Origin: Lentisphaerota bacterium
GTDB lineage: Bacteria > Verrucomicrobiota > Kiritimatiellia > PWTM01
Direction: 5' to 3'
Assembly: GCA_016873715.1 (NCBI GenBank)
Contig: VGWF01000014.1
Span: 1-50,578, forward strand
DNA length: 50,578 nucleotides
Positions 9,853 through 18,570 of the stretch are shown piece by piece. The position numbers were made by a program, and so were the translations under genes. The notes under the pieces are model-generated. The model saw nothing but the letters and a program-made list of their open reading frames with translations, was not told the origin of the DNA and did not search any database. Position 1 is the stretch's first letter, and each line of letters begins with the position of its first letter.

Positions 9853-11073
9853 TCAGGCCCCCTCCTTGCGGGTGAAGATCTTTCGCAGGAGGTCCTTCAG
9901 GCTCGGCGCGGCGCCGCCGCGCTCGCGGGTCATGATCCCGTAACGCAGCATCCCCAGGGGCGCCGCGTAGGCCGGCCCGCCGGTGATCTGCGAGAGACCG
10001 CTCACCGCGCGCGGCTGGCCGATCGTGCAGGGCATGTTGAAGACCTTCTCGGCGAGTTCGACGACGCCGCTCATCTGCGCTCCGCCGCCGGTCAGCACGA
10101 CGCCGGCGCCGAGGTGGTAGAGCATGTCGTTCGCCTCGAGGTCCGCGCGGATGATCTTGAAGAGCTCGTCCATCCGCGCGTTCACGATCGCGTGGAGGTC
10201 CGCGAGCTTCACCGTCCGCCCCGGGAACGTGCCGTCGGCCGGCAGCGAGACCGTGTGGTTGCGCTGGGCGGGCACCGGCACCGCGCTTCCGTGCTGGACC
10301 TTGAGCTGCTCCGCCTGCTTCATCGGCAGGCGCAGGCCGACGACGATGTCGTTCGAAACGTGATCGCCGCCGACGCCGGTCGACGCCGCGCGGGCCATGA
10401 TCTGGTTCGCGTAGCCCAGGTAGTCCGTCGTGCCGCCGCCGAGGTCGATCACGGCCACGCCGGCCGCCTTCTGCTCGCGCGTCAGCACGGCCAGCGCCGA
10501 GCACAGGCCGCCGAAGGCCGCGTCCTGCACGTCGACCATGGCGGTGCGCGCCACGCGGATGACGTTGCGCATCACCGAGGCGCCGCCGTGGATGATCAGG
10601 GTGTCCAGCGCGAGCTGCGTCCCCTCCATGCCCTCGGGGTCCATGACGCCCGGCTGCTGGTCCACGTAGTAGTGCTGGCTGATGCTGTGGAGGATCTCCC
10701 GCTCGGGCGGCAGGTGCAGGTGGCGGGCGGCCTCGCCGACGGCGCGGATGTCGAGCCCCGTGATCTCGCGGTCCTCGTTCGTGATGTGGACGGTGCCGCG
10801 GTTCACGTCGCTGCGGATGTGCGAGCCGGAGAGCACGAGGTGCACCTGCCGGATCGTGACCTGGCCCTCCTCCTCGGCCTTCCCGATCGCCTCCTTGCAG
10901 CGCTCGAGGGCCATCGTGAAGTCGATCACCTCGCCCTTGCGGACCCCGGCCGACGGGCACTCCCCGGTGCCGATCACCATCAGCGAGCCGTCCTCGCGGT
11001 CCTCGCCGATCAGGGCGCACACCTTGCTCGTGCCGATCTCGAGGGCGACTATGGGAGGGCTGGCCATCGCCAC
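9853..11073 (-). CDS. ftsA: Cell division protein FtsA
   Basis: 406 residues. Actin-like ATPase that anchors FtsZ to the membrane. Visible features: phosphate-1 loop VALEIGTSKVCALIGE at the N-terminus, an SHUT/1C region (SGSHIRSDVNRGTVHIT), phosphate-2 VIDLGGGTTDYLGY, adenosine motif VLTGGGAQMSG, and a C-terminal amphipathic helix SLKDLLRKIFTRKEG that fits the membrane-targeting sequence. Start at ATG 11073, or two codons in at the second ATG; it begins 6 bp after the ftsQ stop. It sits in the standard order ftsQ-ftsA-ftsZ. Confidence 0.96.
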   Translation of the reverse strand: MAMASPPIVALEIGTSKVCALIGEDREDGSLMVIGTGECPSAGVRKGEVIDFTMALERCKEAIGKAEEEGQVTIRQVHLVLSGSHIRSDVNRGTVHITNEDREITGLDIRAVGEAARHLHLPPEREILHSISQHYYVDQQPGVMDPEGMEGTQLALDTLIIHGGASVMRNVIRVARTAMVDVQDAAFGGLCSALAVLTREQKAAGVAVIDLGGGTTDYLGYANQIMARAASTGVGGDHVSNDIVVGLRLPMKQAEQLKVQHGSAVPVPAQRNHTVSLPADGTFPGRTVKLADLHAIVNARMDELFKIIRADLEANDMLYHLGAGVVLTGGGAQMSGVVELAEKVFNMPCTIGQPRAVSGLSQITGGPAYAAPLGMLRYGIMTRERGGAAPSLKDLLRKIFTRKEGA

Positions 11074-11079
11074 GGCGTC

Positions 11080-11964
11080 CTAGGGCACCAGCCCGGTCAC
11101 GGCGTGGTTGACCTCGCCGAACATGTCGATGCCGATCCCGGCACCGCCCTGGCGGGAGCTGCCCCGGATCTGCCGGACGAGGTCCGCAAGCCTGGCGACG
11201 CGATTGGTCATGTCCTCCCGCGGAAGCAGCGCCTGTTCGCCTCCGGCCAGGAAGAGGCGCATCGACTCGGCATCCTCGCGCCGCACCTCGCGAATCGGCA
11301 CATGCTGGGAAAGCCGCGTCCGGTCGCACAGGTCGAGCAACTCGAGCGCGTCCTCGATCTCGGCGCCCTTCACCTGGACGCCGGGCCGGAGCCCGGGCGG
11401 TGCGTAGCCCGAGAGCATCGGCAGCGCCACGGAGGCCGAGCCCGGCCCGAGCACCCAGCCCTCGCGGTCGACCGCGAGCTGGAGCCCGGTCGACGGCATC
11501 ACGATCCGCGCCAGCGGCGTGCGTTCCACCACCCGCACGCTCATCGTGTCGGGCAGCGTCCGGTTCACCTCGACCTCCTTCACCACCGGCACCGCGCCGA
11601 GGCCCTCGCGGATGCGGCGGACGTCGACCGCGAAGAGATTGTCGCCCTGCGCGACGCCCGCGTACTGCCGGAGCAGCTCGGGCGTGAGCCGGCCGTCGGA
11701 GGAGACGTCGAGACGCCGGATCGTGAAGAGCGGGTTCGCGGAGAACAGCATGCGCGCCGCCTGCTGCGTCCCCACCGAGGCCAGCCAGCCCGCGGTGCCC
11801 AGCACCGCGAGAAGAAGGACGATCGCCCCCGCGCGGTGCATGCGCTCGGCCCGCTGCTCCGAGGCGCGCGCGCTGACGTTCAGCATGGTGGTGCGGAGGC
11901 TCCGGCGACGCCGGTTCCCCCTCCACCATCCCCGCCCGCCGCCCCACATGCCCTCGGATGCCAT
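11080..11964 (-). CDS. ftsQ: Cell division protein FtsQ/DivIB
   Basis: 294 residues, type II membrane topology: a basic cytoplasmic N-terminus, one transmembrane helix near residues 45-65 (AGAIVLLLAVLGTAGWLA), then a periplasmic POTRA domain (FTIRRLDVSSDGRLTPELL, NLFAVDVRRIREGL, VVKEVEVNRTLPDTMSVRVVER) and a beta domain. It bridges early and late division proteins. Several in-frame starts are possible; I took the longest because the basic Arg-rich segment fits the cytoplasmic tail. Followed 6 bp later by ftsA and preceded by ddl with 43 bp between. Confidence 0.92.
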   Translation of the reverse strand: MASEGMWGGGRGWWRGNRRRRSLRTTMLNVSARASEQRAERMHRAGAIVLLLAVLGTAGWLASVGTQQAARMLFSANPLFTIRRLDVSSDGRLTPELLRQYAGVAQGDNLFAVDVRRIREGLGAVPVVKEVEVNRTLPDTMSVRVVERTPLARIVMPSTGLQLAVDREGWVLGPGSASVALPMLSGYAPPGLRPGVQVKGAEIEDALELLDLCDRTRLSQHVPIREVRREDAESMRLFLAGGEQALLPREDMTNRVARLADLVRQIRGSSRQGGAGIGIDMFGEVNHAVTGLVP

Positions 11965-12007
11965 CAGGTGCTCCCCCGCGCCGTCGCGCGCCGATGGTGG
12001 GAACCTA

Positions 12008-12904
12008 TCACGCGGTGCGCGCCAGGTTCAAGATGCGATCGCAGAGCGTTGCGAAGTCGATCCCCGCCGCGGCCGCCGCCTTCGGCAGCAGGCTCGTCTC
12101 GGTGAACCCCGGAATGCTGTTCAGTTCGAGGACGAAGAGCCCGCCCTCCGGCGTCAGCCGGAAGTCCACCCGGCCGAGTCCCTCCGCGCCGAGAGCCCGG
12201 AAGACCCGCATCGCGAGAGCCTGCGCCTCCCCGGTCTCCGCGGCCTTCAGCGGCGCCGGGCAGAGGTACTCCGTCAGTCCCTTCGTGTACTTCGCCCGGT
12301 AGTCGTAGTAGCCCTCCGGCGTGCGGATCTCCACGACCGGAAGCACCTGGTCGCCGACGACTCCCACCGTCAGCTCGCGCCCCGGGATGTAGGCCTCGAC
12401 CACCGCCTCGCCGTGGTACGACAGCGCGTCGCGAACCGCGTCGAACCAGCCTTCCGCGTCGAACACCCGGTGGCACCCGACGCTCGACCCCTGCCGCGTC
12501 GGCTTCACCACGGCGGGCAGCGCGATCGGACACGCCGGGCTCGGCGCCGTCACAATTGCACCCGACGGCACCGGGATTCCCTCCGCCGCCAGCGTCTCGC
12601 GCGTCAGCCGCTTGTCGAACGCCAGCCGGCACGACGCCGGCCCCGAGCCCGTGTACGGCACGCCCTTCGACTCCAGGATCGCCTGGAGTTCGCCGTCCTC
12701 GCCGAACTCCCCGTGCAACGCGATGAAAACCGCATCGGTCTTCGGCGGAAGCTCGAACTCCCGCGACTCGACGTCCAGTTCCTCCACCGCGTAGCCCTTC
12801 GCCCGCAGGCCGCGCGCGATCGCCGCGCCCGACCGGAGCGAAACCTCACGCTCCGCCGTGAAGCCACCCTTGAGAACCGTCACCTTGCGGAACGCCACGC
12901 TCAC
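12008..12904 (-). CDS. ddl: D-alanine--D-alanine ligase
   Basis: 298 residues. Makes D-Ala-D-Ala for peptidoglycan. The N-terminal GGFTAEREVSLRSG contains the catalytic Glu/Ser pair, the ATP-grasp core shows AVVKPTRQGSSVGCHRV and AYIPGRELTVGVVG, and the C-terminus FVLELNSIPGFTETSLLPKAA carries the metal-binding Glu/Asn and the substrate loop. Length is normal for the family. It opens the ddl-ftsQ-ftsA-ftsZ string; murB/murC, which often precede it, are not here, and an accessory stretch begins 370 bp upstream of its start. Confidence 0.96.
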   Translation of the reverse strand: MSVAFRKVTVLKGGFTAEREVSLRSGAAIARGLRAKGYAVEELDVESREFELPPKTDAVFIALHGEFGEDGELQAILESKGVPYTGSGPASCRLAFDKRLTRETLAAEGIPVPSGAIVTAPSPACPIALPAVVKPTRQGSSVGCHRVFDAEGWFDAVRDALSYHGEAVVEAYIPGRELTVGVVGDQVLPVVEIRTPEGYYDYRAKYTKGLTEYLCPAPLKAAETGEAQALAMRVFRALGAEGLGRVDFRLTPEGGLFVLELNSIPGFTETSLLPKAAAAAGIDFATLCDRILNLARTA

Positions 12905-13274
12905 TCGTCACCCCCAAACGTTCGCGCTTGGATATCAAACACCGCCCGCACACGCAACGGATTTCCGGTCACTCCAGCCCCGCGCTCGCCCCCGTTGCCG
13001 ACGCGCCCCTTCTCTGCCTTGACGATGCAAAAAGGCCCTGGCGCCGAACTGATCCCGATCGAAGGGGTCGCGTCGACGTATTCCAGTGGCCTTCTCCTCT
13101 CCTTCGGCCTTCATGGTTCTCGCGCCGGTCATCCTGCGTCCCCGCCCGTTCGACGCCGACCTCGTACCGGCGAAGAGTGCAGCGGCGATGCGGGCGAGTC
13201 AAAGTACGATGCAAGGGCTACGGAGGCCGGGCGCTTGATCCTGCGCGGACGTCCTCCATGGCTCGCGCCCACAG
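12905..13274. other. Intergenic stretch upstream of ddl, no gene seen
   Basis: Short overlapping frames exist on both strands but none has family-like sequence or a convincing ribosome site. It presumably holds the promoter of the ddl-fts operon; I see no clear -35/-10 pair. Confidence 0.5.
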
Positions 13275-14180
13275 TCAGAACTTGCTCGGCTCGAGACTGC
13301 GAGAGTGCGGGTCGGGGTTGAAGTAGTACCGCATCATCAGATCTATCGCCGGACCCCGCAGGTCGAAATCGCCCAGAATCCATCCGTAGTTCGCTGCGAC
13401 GATGTTGCCCGTCTCGTTGGTGCGAGTCCTGACTCGGAACACGTATTGCCGACCGGGTTCCTTCATGTTCGCCATCGGCGGCTCCCCGGGGCGCCGAGAG
13501 CGCGTGTAAAGCCATCCATTGGTATAACCGGCAAGAGGCGCGATCTGGGGGACCGGAAGATCGGAGGCGACCGCGAGGCTTGTCTTGTCAGGGCCGTCCA
13601 GCGCAAGTAACCCGTCCAGTGCACTGGGGAAGAAAAGCGTCAGCTTCTTCTCGTAGTCCCGCGCCCCGTTGTCGCGGTAGCTCGCCCTCACGATCACGTC
13701 CGAGACCTGTCCTGCCCCATGCGGTACCACCCAATCCCCGGCTTCCAGATCAAAGCCGAGATCCTGATCGAAACGTGGCAACGCTTTGTCCACCCGCCAC
13801 GACTTCATCGGCACCGGGTTGAGGATCCTCTTCAGCACGACGGTGTACTGGTTCGTCGGCGGGGCTCGTTCGGTGGACGAAGGGCCGTCCCAAAGCTCCC
13901 CGGAGGTGAGGTAGTAGCCGGACTTCTCTGCCCGCAGATAGAGGGACCCGACCATTGTCGATCTGGCTGCGAAGAGACCATTCGTGTCGGTAAACCCGCG
14001 CGCGATGCCCTTTGGGCCGCTTCCGGTCACACCCATCCCGATCGCCGCGCCACCGACGGGTTGTCCGGCGTCGTCGACAACCCGCACCCCGATCTTCGCG
14101 GTCCGCCATTCGGCCGCACCTGCCACTCCGCACAGGGCGAGCGACAGGATCACGCGCGCAACGCGCAATTCCGATCTCAT
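13275..14180 (-). CDS. Exported protein with Ig-like/carboxypeptidase-regulatory-type domain
   Basis: 301 residues. A short signal peptide (VARVILSLALCGVAGAAEW) is followed by KIGVRVVDDAGQPVGGAAIGMG and TDTNGLFAARSTMVGSLYLRAEKSGYY, the pattern of CarboxypepD_reg-like beta-sandwich domains (x-V-x-D-x-x-G-x-P-V). The C-terminal half is unrecognised and rich in Trp/Tyr. The ATG overlaps the stop of the large hydrolase gene (ATGA), so the two should be made together. Base composition is less GC-rich than the fts genes next door. Function unknown. Confidence 0.75.
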   Translation of the reverse strand: MRSELRVARVILSLALCGVAGAAEWRTAKIGVRVVDDAGQPVGGAAIGMGVTGSGPKGIARGFTDTNGLFAARSTMVGSLYLRAEKSGYYLTSGELWDGPSSTERAPPTNQYTVVLKRILNPVPMKSWRVDKALPRFDQDLGFDLEAGDWVVPHGAGQVSDVIVRASYRDNGARDYEKKLTLFFPSALDGLLALDGPDKTSLAVASDLPVPQIAPLAGYTNGWLYTRSRRPGEPPMANMKEPGRQYVFRVRTRTNETGNIVAANYGWILGDFDLRGPAIDLMMRYYFNPDPHSRSLEPSKF

Positions 14181-17100
14181 GGCGATGCTCCTTCAATGAT
14201 CCGCGTGCACTGATCGTAAAGCCGATAGACGTACGCGTACGCCGGGTTCTTGTAGTCCCCATGCAGCCACCGGTTCGGCTTGTCAACCTCATCCCTCGCC
14301 GGCCAGAAGGCGGCATCGCGGCAGGCGGAGTGCATGTTCACGTTCTTCACCTTGTCCAGAGGGCTCCCTCCCACCGGCCCGGACAGCGATGGGATGGCCT
14401 CGGCCAGAAGCTTGGCGTGGTTCTTGATTCTGTTCAGCCAGTTGGTGTCGGTTCCTGCGGGCGTAAGGGGGTAGTGGCTGAGTCTGGCCTGAACGTCGGC
14501 CGAGCCGTCCGGAGCGTACAGCCAACTCGCCTTGTCCCACAACTTGCACCGGTCGTCTCTCGCTTCGAACGCGCCGAACATCGGCCCCGCAATCGGAGTG
14601 TTGGTGTCGCGCAAGGAGCTATCACGGAATGCCCACCCGCCGTGAACGTGAGGCAGCAGGGCGAAGTCGGCGAGACGTCCGGGGTTCCCCTTGGTCATCT
14701 CGCTGTAGACCCAAGTCTGCTCCGCATTGTAGACGCTGTTCATGGCCCATCGCAGATGCCAAGCAGACGGAAGCAGACCGTTGAGTGCATCTCGAAGAAG
14801 CCCCAGCGCTAATCCGAGGTCAGGCAGTGCCCCATCAGGTCGCGGCCCCTTCAGGACATCCTCCTGACTGGAGTAGAAGTTGTGAACTTGGATCCCGCTT
14901 GCCACCGCGGCGAAGCGATCGTCCCAGCCGACCCACCGCCGCGGATCCGGGGATGTGAACTGGGAATGCCAGCGGGCCGCCATGCTGATCCACGGGAACC
15001 GATTGACTTCCGATCCCGCTGGGCCAACTCTCCAGTCCGCAGGAGTCATCTTCATCATTTCCGACATCGCTGGCACGCCGTCGTAGGCTTCGATGGGCAC
15101 CGCGGCATTGATCATGAAGTAGTTTCCGACCTCCAGTCCGTGGTCCGCGATCATGCTCGAGGCCAAGACGTTGCCGAGGCTGTGAGCGAAGATCATCGTA
15201 TTGGTGCCCCAGAACCCGGCCAGCCCCTCCTTCACGTAGTGCGAGGCGACAAACGCACCGATGACATCGGTGTAGTAGATCATGGGCTGTCCCATACGGC
15301 GTCCGCTATCGGAAGCCCAACTGACCCCGATGAACCGTGCGTTGCTCCCAGATTGGAAGAACCTCTTAAAGACCTCCGCGTGGCCCGCGGGAGTCTCGTT
15401 CTCATCCCAGTTGACGCCATGGATCGCCACAAGAGTCTTCCGTGGCAAACCAGGCTCGCCGTAGGCGCCGTCGGGGAGATTCGCAGGTTCCGAAAGCGAG
15501 GTGGGCCAAAGGCCGACCTTGGCCACGTCGTGAGTGAACGGCGTCCACAGCAGTGATTGGTCCGGTTCCGTGAAGAGCACGTCGTTGGTCCGAACGTTCA
15601 AGTACCGGAACATGTCGCGGACCGAGCTGACCGATAGGGCCATCTGGCAGGAGAGGACCAGATCGGCGCCTCGCCGGACTTCGAAGACGATGGGGTTCGT
15701 CGATATCGCGGAACCCTCGATCATGAGCACTCGGTTGGAAGCCGCAAGCCAGTTTTGATCCAGAGGACCGTGAGGCCCGAACGACGGTCCCTCCGCCCAA
15801 AGAGGAGCTTGCCCGTTCGGCCAATACGACAGCGCCGAATCCAGCCGTGTATCGCTGTTCACACCGCAGCCGTAGACGGCGTTGGTATGGACGCCGCGCA
15901 CCTCGGACGGCTTCAGCGATGTATACACGTACTTGACCGCTGAGTCCTGCTGCTTGAGCCAGTAGGTGTACGCGCCGGGCGGCAACTGGTCGAAGGGGAA
16001 GTCAAGATAGACCGGGAAGAAGTCGACCAAGTCACGTAGTCCGTTGACCCGCTGATCCATGAAGTTCATCGAGCGGCTTGCCACATCGGTCGGCATGGAA
16101 CCGGGCTCGTAACTCCCCGCAGGCGCATCCTCGAAGGCCTCCCGCGAATCATCGCTTCTGTCCCGGTCGTCATTGACCCAGATGCGAAGCGGATTCCCCC
16201 GCCTGCGTGACAACCGATCTGCATCGGTGATTGCCCCATTCCGGTCGAAGTCGGGGACAACCTCACAGGAAGGGAACAGTCGGAGATCATAAGTGCCCAC
16301 CCGCAGGGGGGCATTGGCGAGGGGGTCGATGGTGTAGACGGGGGTTTCTTCCTGGCCGGTGTCGTTGTGGGTTTCGTCCGGCCAGTGGCGGAAGGTGTAT
16401 TCGGGGGAGGCCGATTCGTTCTCCGGCGTCGCGGGGTCGTTCCAAGGCGTGAAGATCTCCATCCACGAGACAAACCGGTTATGCGGCGAGGAGTCGAGGC
16501 TGATCTTGTACTGGACCTTCTTGCCGGAGTGGAGATTGACGTTCGTCGACAGGGACGCCACGTCGACGGCCGCCGTGGTGGTCACAGCGAACTGGCCCGG
16601 GAGCGCAGGGAACCAGGAGTTGAAGTTCTGCCAGAACGCCTCCGAGGTATAGACTTGAGTGAGAGTCTGCGTCGAAGCGTTGTCGCCGATCAGGTCGACT
16701 TGTTCGTGCCCGCCTTCTGCATCGGGTATGCCATCGCCATCCCAGTCCTCCTCGCCCCATTCGAAGATGCTCCAAACGGCAGCGTCTTGGATCAGGAGGG
16801 TCGGCTCCCGGACGACGTCACCCCCACCGTACAAGTCCGTGCCCGGAGTCGGCACCAGTGTCCCCCAACCCCTGACCGTATCCGCCCCCGTCCGGCGATC
16901 TCTCAGAACAGTGCTTCCCCCGGAGACGTGATCGAGCCCTTGTCCGTTGGTGATGGCGGCGTCCCATGCTTGTACGAGAGTAGAGTACTTCACCCGGGGC
17001 GTTGTCTCAGCGAACGTGTCGAAGCCGTTCCACTTGAGCGAGAACGCCGACGTGTCAATCAGGAAGGCGACCCGGTCGTCGATGCCAGGGTGGGACTGTC

Positions 17101-17869
17101 GGTCATACTCGACCTTGAGGGTGTACCCGTCGCCATCGGCGTCGCCGGCCGCGAGGGACGGATCGTTCGCGTCCAAGCCGAGGGATGCCTTCCACCTATC
17201 CGGGATCCCGTCGCCCGCGGTCGAGTGGGCGGGGGCGACGAGCACTCCGGGATAGCGGAAGACCTGAAGGTTCGTCAGGCCGTGGGCCCAGGGGTGCGTG
17301 CTGGGCGCGGCGGCGTCGGCGGGGTTGGCGATGTCGAGGCCCCAGCGCAGTTCGATACCGTCGGGGAGGCCGTCGTTGTCGGTGTCGAAGCACATGTCGA
17401 GGTCGAAGCCGAAGACGCGCTTCAACTGGCCGATGTTGGCGATGGCGAAGTCGTTGTCGTCGGACGGGGCTTCGGTCCACGGGTACGGGCCGGGCAGGTC
17501 CTCCGGGAGCGCGTCTATGAAGCCTTCGGCGTGGATGCGGTCGTAGAAGGGGGCGGCGAGGGCCTTCAACTGGCCAAGGTTGAGCGGAAGGTCGTTTCCG
17601 CTTGCGGTGAAGCCGGCGAGCAGGTTGGAGACCGCCTGCCCGGCACCGCCGGGCAGGAGCCGGTCGAGTTCCCCCGCGGCCTGGGCGGCCATCCATTTGG
17701 CCTGGCCCTGATTCACGGCGGCATAGTCGTTCGGGACCGCGTTGGTGTCGAGCACGGAACGGGCGGTCCACCAGTGCGGGGAGTCGGAGGCGGAGGCGGA
17801 GAGGAGTAGCGAGGTGGCCAGAATCCAAGAACGAAGCAGGGGGAAAACTGAACATCGAACACCGAGCAT
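14177..17869 (-). CDS. Large secreted alpha/beta-hydrolase with Ca-binding-type repeats
   Basis: 1230 residues from ATG 17869. That ATG and the first eight codons (MLGVRCSVF) lie in or directly beside a heptanucleotide repeat; the hydrophobic stretch LLRSWILATSLLLSASAS then completes a signal peptide. Residues ~50-150 contain three spaced NxGQ(L/A)K motifs (VNQGQAK, LNLGQLK, ANIGQLK). Then come acidic DxDxDGxPD-type repeats (DTDNDGLPDGIE, DADGDGYT, DWDGDGIPD, DFDRNGAITDAD) like TSP3/dockerin calcium sites. In the C-terminal third, TLVAIHGVNWDE and MIFAHSLGNVLAS give the oxyanion region and nucleophile (Ser in H-S-L-G) of an alpha/beta-hydrolase. Probably a cell-surface esterase or lipase-like enzyme; substrate unknown. 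It overlaps the next gene by 4 nt. Confidence 0.78.
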   Translation of the reverse strand: MLGVRCSVFPLLRSWILATSLLLSASASDSPHWWTARSVLDTNAVPNDYAAVNQGQAKWMAAQAAGELDRLLPGGAGQAVSNLLAGFTASGNDLPLNLGQLKALAAPFYDRIHAEGFIDALPEDLPGPYPWTEAPSDDNDFAIANIGQLKRVFGFDLDMCFDTDNDGLPDGIELRWGLDIANPADAAAPSTHPWAHGLTNLQVFRYPGVLVAPAHSTAGDGIPDRWKASLGLDANDPSLAAGDADGDGYTLKVEYDRQSHPGIDDRVAFLIDTSAFSLKWNGFDTFAETTPRVKYSTLVQAWDAAITNGQGLDHVSGGSTVLRDRRTGADTVRGWGTLVPTPGTDLYGGGDVVREPTLLIQDAAVWSIFEWGEEDWDGDGIPDAEGGHEQVDLIGDNASTQTLTQVYTSEAFWQNFNSWFPALPGQFAVTTTAAVDVASLSTNVNLHSGKKVQYKISLDSSPHNRFVSWMEIFTPWNDPATPENESASPEYTFRHWPDETHNDTGQEETPVYTIDPLANAPLRVGTYDLRLFPSCEVVPDFDRNGAITDADRLSRRRGNPLRIWVNDDRDRSDDSREAFEDAPAGSYEPGSMPTDVASRSMNFMDQRVNGLRDLVDFFPVYLDFPFDQLPPGAYTYWLKQQDSAVKYVYTSLKPSEVRGVHTNAVYGCGVNSDTRLDSALSYWPNGQAPLWAEGPSFGPHGPLDQNWLAASNRVLMIEGSAISTNPIVFEVRRGADLVLSCQMALSVSSVRDMFRYLNVRTNDVLFTEPDQSLLWTPFTHDVAKVGLWPTSLSEPANLPDGAYGEPGLPRKTLVAIHGVNWDENETPAGHAEVFKRFFQSGSNARFIGVSWASDSGRRMGQPMIYYTDVIGAFVASHYVKEGLAGFWGTNTMIFAHSLGNVLASSMIADHGLEVGNYFMINAAVPIEAYDGVPAMSEMMKMTPADWRVGPAGSEVNRFPWISMAARWHSQFTSPDPRRWVGWDDRFAAVASGIQVHNFYSSQEDVLKGPRPDGALPDLGLALGLLRDALNGLLPSAWHLRWAMNSVYNAEQTWVYSEMTKGNPGRLADFALLPHVHGGWAFRDSSLRDTNTPIAGPMFGAFEARDDRCKLWDKASWLYAPDGSADVQARLSHYPLTPAGTDTNWLNRIKNHAKLLAEAIPSLSGPVGGSPLDKVKNVNMHSACRDAAFWPARDEVDKPNRWLHGDYKNPAYAYVYRLYDQCTRIIEGASP

Positions 17870-17891
17870 CGAACACCCAACACCGAACGGC
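17850..17891. repeat. Heptanucleotide repeat A (6 units)
   Basis: Units on + strand: GAACATC, GAACACC, GAGCATC, GAACACC, CAACACC, GAACGGC. On the gene strand this is TGTTCGR-like, and one unit supplies the ATG of the large hydrolase at 17869. See the findings on the seven related loci. Confidence 0.9.
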
Positions 17892-18113
17892 GGACGGGGT
17901 GCCGGATAAGTGCGCTGAGCTTCGTGGAGATCCGGGCCGGGCGATCGCGAGAGGCCCCTCATTCGGTCGCCGGAGCCGCCTGTCCGCCACAGCCTCCGAG
18001 AAGACGGAGCGACCTTCCCGGTCTCTTGTGTGGCGGAGCGCTCCGGGCACGGCGAGGGCGCCGCTTCCACGACAGACGGGCCGGTTGCCATCCGGGAACC
18101 CATGGCCGTTCGG

Positions 18114-18545
18114 CTACTTCGCGGCGGGGGTTGGGGCGATGACATTCAGGCGGGCTTTGATCGCCTCGCCGCGCGCGCCGCCGGAGAGGGTGCTCTTCAG
18201 CTGCTGCATCGCGGCGTCGCGGGGCTGCTTAACGGGGGCGAGCCCGGCGGCGTACTTGGCCTCGAGGGCGGCCTGGCGTTGGGCAAGGTCCTTCATCTTC
18301 TCGCGAAGCGCGGCGCGCTCGGCTTCGATGGCCTGGAACTCGGGGATCTTGGCGAGCGCGTCGCGGTAGGCCTTGTCCGCGCGCTGGAGCGCCTCGCGCT
18401 TCGCGGCGCCGGCGGCGGAGTTCATGGCGGTGAACTGGAGGTCCATCATCTCCTTGCGCAGCGCGACGGCCTCGGCAGCGGGCAACTGGGCGGCCGCTGG
18501 CAGGACGGCGGCGGCGAGGGCGAGCAGGGCGACGGTTGTTCTCAT
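18114..18545 (-). CDS. Small periplasmic coiled-coil protein
   Basis: 143 residues; ATG preceded by GAGGAG nine bases upstream. The signal peptide MRTTVALLALAAAVLPAAA is followed by an almost entirely helical Ala/Lys/Glu/Arg sequence (residues ~25-115, with heptad-like AEAVALRKEMMDLQF and RAALREKMKDLAQRQAALE), ending in a short Ala/Pro tail. Size and composition recall Skp/OmpH-like periplasmic holdase chaperones, but I see no diagnostic motif. It lies 26 bp after the surface protein gene, so it could serve that protein's export; this is inference. Confidence 0.72.
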   Translation of the reverse strand: MRTTVALLALAAAVLPAAAQLPAAEAVALRKEMMDLQFTAMNSAAGAAKREALQRADKAYRDALAKIPEFQAIEAERAALREKMKDLAQRQAALEAKYAAGLAPVKQPRDAAMQQLKSTLSGGARGEAIKARLNVIAPTPAAK

Positions 18546-18570
18546 GGTCCGGTTCTCCTCGTTGGGTTGG

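Noticed and set aside
8341-12105. Very long open frame (1254 codons) on the + strand opposite ftsZ-ftsA-ftsQ
   Set aside because: It is antisense to three certain genes; the composition (runs of Arg, His, Gly, Asp) is what high-GC codon bias produces on the opposite strand, and no motif is present.
12935-13132. Small minus-strand gene upstream of ddl
   Set aside because: No ribosome site, no recognisable sequence, and overlapped by other equally open frames.
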